32,978 nucleotides of DNA from Syntrophomonadaceae bacterium (GTDB lineage Bacteria; Bacillota; Syntrophomonadia; Syntrophomonadales; Syntrophomonadaceae), in NCBI GenBank assembly GCA_031270725.1, contig JAISWS010000146.1, positions 1 to 32,978 of the forward strand, given 5' to 3'. Each line of letters begins with the position of its first letter. The first letter of the stretch is position 1. This document shows, in pieces, positions 31,473 to 32,978 of the stretch. A program made the translations under genes and the position numbers. The notes beneath the pieces were generated by a model that saw nothing but the letters and a program-made list of their open reading frames with translations, did not search any database and was not told the origin of the DNA.

Positions 31473-32228
31473 TTATCCATATTTAGTCGCTAATATTGAA
31501 AAAGCCAGCGCTGCCGCCCCGTATCCATTATCAATATTCACTACGCCAATTCCGCCCGCGCATGAATTCAGCATGGAGAGCAAAGCGGCCAAACCGTTAA
31601 AACTAGCTCCGTAACCAACACTGGTAGGAACCGCTATAACCGGGTTGGAGGTTAAGCCTGCTATAACGCTGGCTAAAGCTCCTTCCATACCGGCCACTAC
31701 CACTACTACCCCAGCCTTTTCCAAAGAGGGCAGCACGTCAATGACTCTATGCAGACCAGCCACTCCTATATCATACGCCTTCTCAACTTCCGCCCCCATG
31801 GTTTGCAGACAGGTTACAGTTTCTTCAGCTACCGGCATGTCCGCCGTTCCGGCCGAGATTACCAAAGCTCTTTTTTCAGGCTTAAAAGTTTTTTTCCGCT
31901 GCAAATAAATAACCCGCCCCGGCTCATTATATTTTGCATCAGGTATAATATCCGCCACCGCATTATAAATCCCCGCATCCGCTCTTGTAGCCAGCAAATT
32001 CAGATTCTCCCGCTCCAGGCCAGCCATAATAGCGGTTATCTGCTCGACAGTCTTACCCTGGCAAAACACTACTTCCGGGAAATTATCTCTTAAACTGCGA
32101 TGATGGTCCAGACAGGCAAACCCCAAATTCTCACTTGGATAACGTATCATCATCTTATGAGCCTGCTCAGGCAGTATTTCGCCGGCCGCAACCCGCTGAA
32201 AAAGGTTTAAAATTTCGTCTTTATCCAT
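31473..32228 (-). CDS. larB: LarB, nickel-pincer cofactor biosynthesis carboxylase
   Basis: This 251-residue LarB homologue is the first enzyme of nickel-pincer nucleotide synthesis. It carboxylates the pyridinium ring of nicotinic acid adenine dinucleotide and releases AMP to give pyridinium-3,5-biscarboxylate mononucleotide. The C-terminal PurE-like domain is clear: LVISAGTADMPVAEE, DIGVAGLHR, VVVVAGMEGALASVIAGL, NPVIAVPTSVGYGASFNGLAALLSMLNSCAGGIGVVNIDNGYGAA. The N-terminal helical part (MDKDEILNLFQRVAAGEI) is also typical. AAGGTAGAG precedes the ATG. No larC or larE appears in the window, though they may lie beyond it or elsewhere. The MBL-fold gene lies directly upstream. Confidence 0.93.
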   Translation of the reverse strand: MDKDEILNLFQRVAAGEILPEQAHKMMIRYPSENLGFACLDHHRSLRDNFPEVVFCQGKTVEQITAIMAGLERENLNLLATRADAGIYNAVADIIPDAKYNEPGRVIYLQRKKTFKPEKRALVISAGTADMPVAEETVTCLQTMGAEVEKAYDIGVAGLHRVIDVLPSLEKAGVVVVVAGMEGALASVIAGLTSNPVIAVPTSVGYGASFNGLAALLSMLNSCAGGIGVVNIDNGYGAAALAFSILATKYG

Positions 32229-32246
32229 ACTCTACCTTCTAAAATT

Positions 32247-32978
32247 TCACATAGCAGCCAAAATAGAATTAACCAGATTGAGTTTGCAGTATTCGCCCCC
32301 AGTCAGCGCAAAACGTTCATCACGTCCTAACAAATGGTCCCTTATATCTTCCGGTATCCATCCTTTATCATAAAGATAACGGATCTGGTTTTCAGTCTGC
32401 TCCAAAAACTCAATTTTAGCTTGCACAGCCTTGCGGGCGTCTTTTTCAATCATTCTGCCGTTAGAGCAAAACAGAGTTTCAAAATCGAATTTTAATATCT
32501 TTTTTAAAGAATTTATCAAATCTCTGTAATCCCCGGAGTTTAAAAATACTTTAGCTTTTTCACTCAAAAAAAGATCTCCGGTGAAAATCCAACCCTGTCC
32601 GGCTTCCAGTAAACAGATATGGTCACTGCAATGGCCCGGAGTCTCTATAACCTGAAATTTATAATGCTCAGTCTCAACTGTCTCGCCGATGTCAACAGCG
32701 GCAGACGGAGGCGACACTCCAAAAGCATACACTCTGTAGACAGGTATTCTCACATATTTGCCTTTGGCGTGCGTGATTTGGGGAATAGCTTTTTTATGAG
32801 CCAGAGCAGGCCCGCAGTTTTTGTGTTTTATAAACCAAAAATTATTGCCGGTATGGTCTTCATGGGAATGGGTATTTACCAGTTTATCAACCGGCCAATC
32901 CTTAAAATACTGGACTATTTCGTTATGATTGGCTACCGGGCCGGTGTCTATAAGCATATTATCCACATAGTAACAGGA
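32247..32978 (-). CDS. Metallo-beta-lactamase-fold hydrolase (5' end outside window)
   Basis: This MBL-fold protein has an intact metal site: THSHEDHTG (HxHxDH), PGHCSDH (third His) and IFTGDLF (bridging Asp). The frame is open to the right edge and the first visible codons read SCYYVDNMLIDTGP, the usual first strand of this fold, so the track's GTG at 32966 is internal. About 244 residues are visible, and the missing part is probably short. The C-terminal 60 residues (AVQAKIEFLEQTENQIRYLYDKGWIPEDIRDHLLG) are a helical extension found in glyoxalase II-like subfamilies. The substrate cannot be assigned. It ends 18 bases before larB, suggesting shared transcription. Confidence 0.85.
   Translation of the reverse strand, partial: SCYYVDNMLIDTGPVANHNEIVQYFKDWPVDKLVNTHSHEDHTGNNFWFIKHKNCGPALAHKKAIPQITHAKGKYVRIPVYRVYAFGVSPPSAAVDIGETVETEHYKFQVIETPGHCSDHICLLEAGQGWIFTGDLFLSEKAKVFLNSGDYRDLINSLKKILKFDFETLFCSNGRMIEKDARKAVQAKIEFLEQTENQIRYLYDKGWIPEDIRDHLLGRDERFALTGGEYCKLNLVNSILAAM

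Overview
The window looks like a housekeeping stretch of an endospore-forming Firmicute, most likely a clostridial lineage of the Peptococcaceae/Desulfotomaculia type. The evidence is sporulation genes (spoIIIAH, yqfC, yqfD), a plus-strand gene order close to the Bacillus subtilis yqfC-to-sigA region, an IspH-ribosomal S1 fusion of the kind found in Clostridia, and a HutP-family protein and a LarB. The lineage is inferred from gene content alone.

Left block (1-20157, plus strand). The end of spoIIIAH is followed by yqfC and yqfD. A 380-base gap with an extended -10 promoter then leads into phoH, yqfF/pgpH (7TM-HD c-di-AMP phosphodiesterase), ybeY, dgkA, cdd, era and recO, which are tightly packed and often overlapping. 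A T-box-like leader with an intact terminator but an abnormal tRNA-binding bulge precedes glyQ-glyS. Next come a CcpN-like HTH-CBS regulator, the PPDK regulatory kinase/phosphorylase, ppdK itself, dgt, dnaG and rpoD (sigma A). Together these cover ribosome and 16S rRNA maturation, lipid and pyrimidine salvage, DNA repair, glycine charging, PEP/pyruvate control and replication/transcription initiation.

Middle (20158-23211). tRNA-Asn(GTT) has its own consensus promoter and an intrinsic terminator. After an AT-rich spacer holding a second strong hairpin lies a three-gene membrane/regulator operon: a DUF2975 protein, a YozG-type Cro/CI HTH and a DUF4173-type polytopic protein. Its function is unknown.

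Right block (23212-32978, minus strand). One likely operon reads leftward: cmk, plsC, ispH-rpsA fusion, an FmdB-type zinc ribbon and a 3-methyladenine DNA glycosylase. To its right are a GGDEF diguanylate cyclase behind a V4R small-molecule-binding protein, then a HutP-family protein, a membrane-anchored protein of unknown function, larB, and a metallo-beta-lactamase-fold hydrolase cut by the window edge.

The least explained parts are the T-box variant before glyQ, the V4R-GGDEF pair, the HutP-like/anchored-protein/LarB cluster, the cysteine-rich linker and repeat tail of the IspH-S1 fusion, the DUF2975-HTH-DUF4173 operon, and several structured intergenic regions. No insertion sequence, phage or CRISPR array was recognised.
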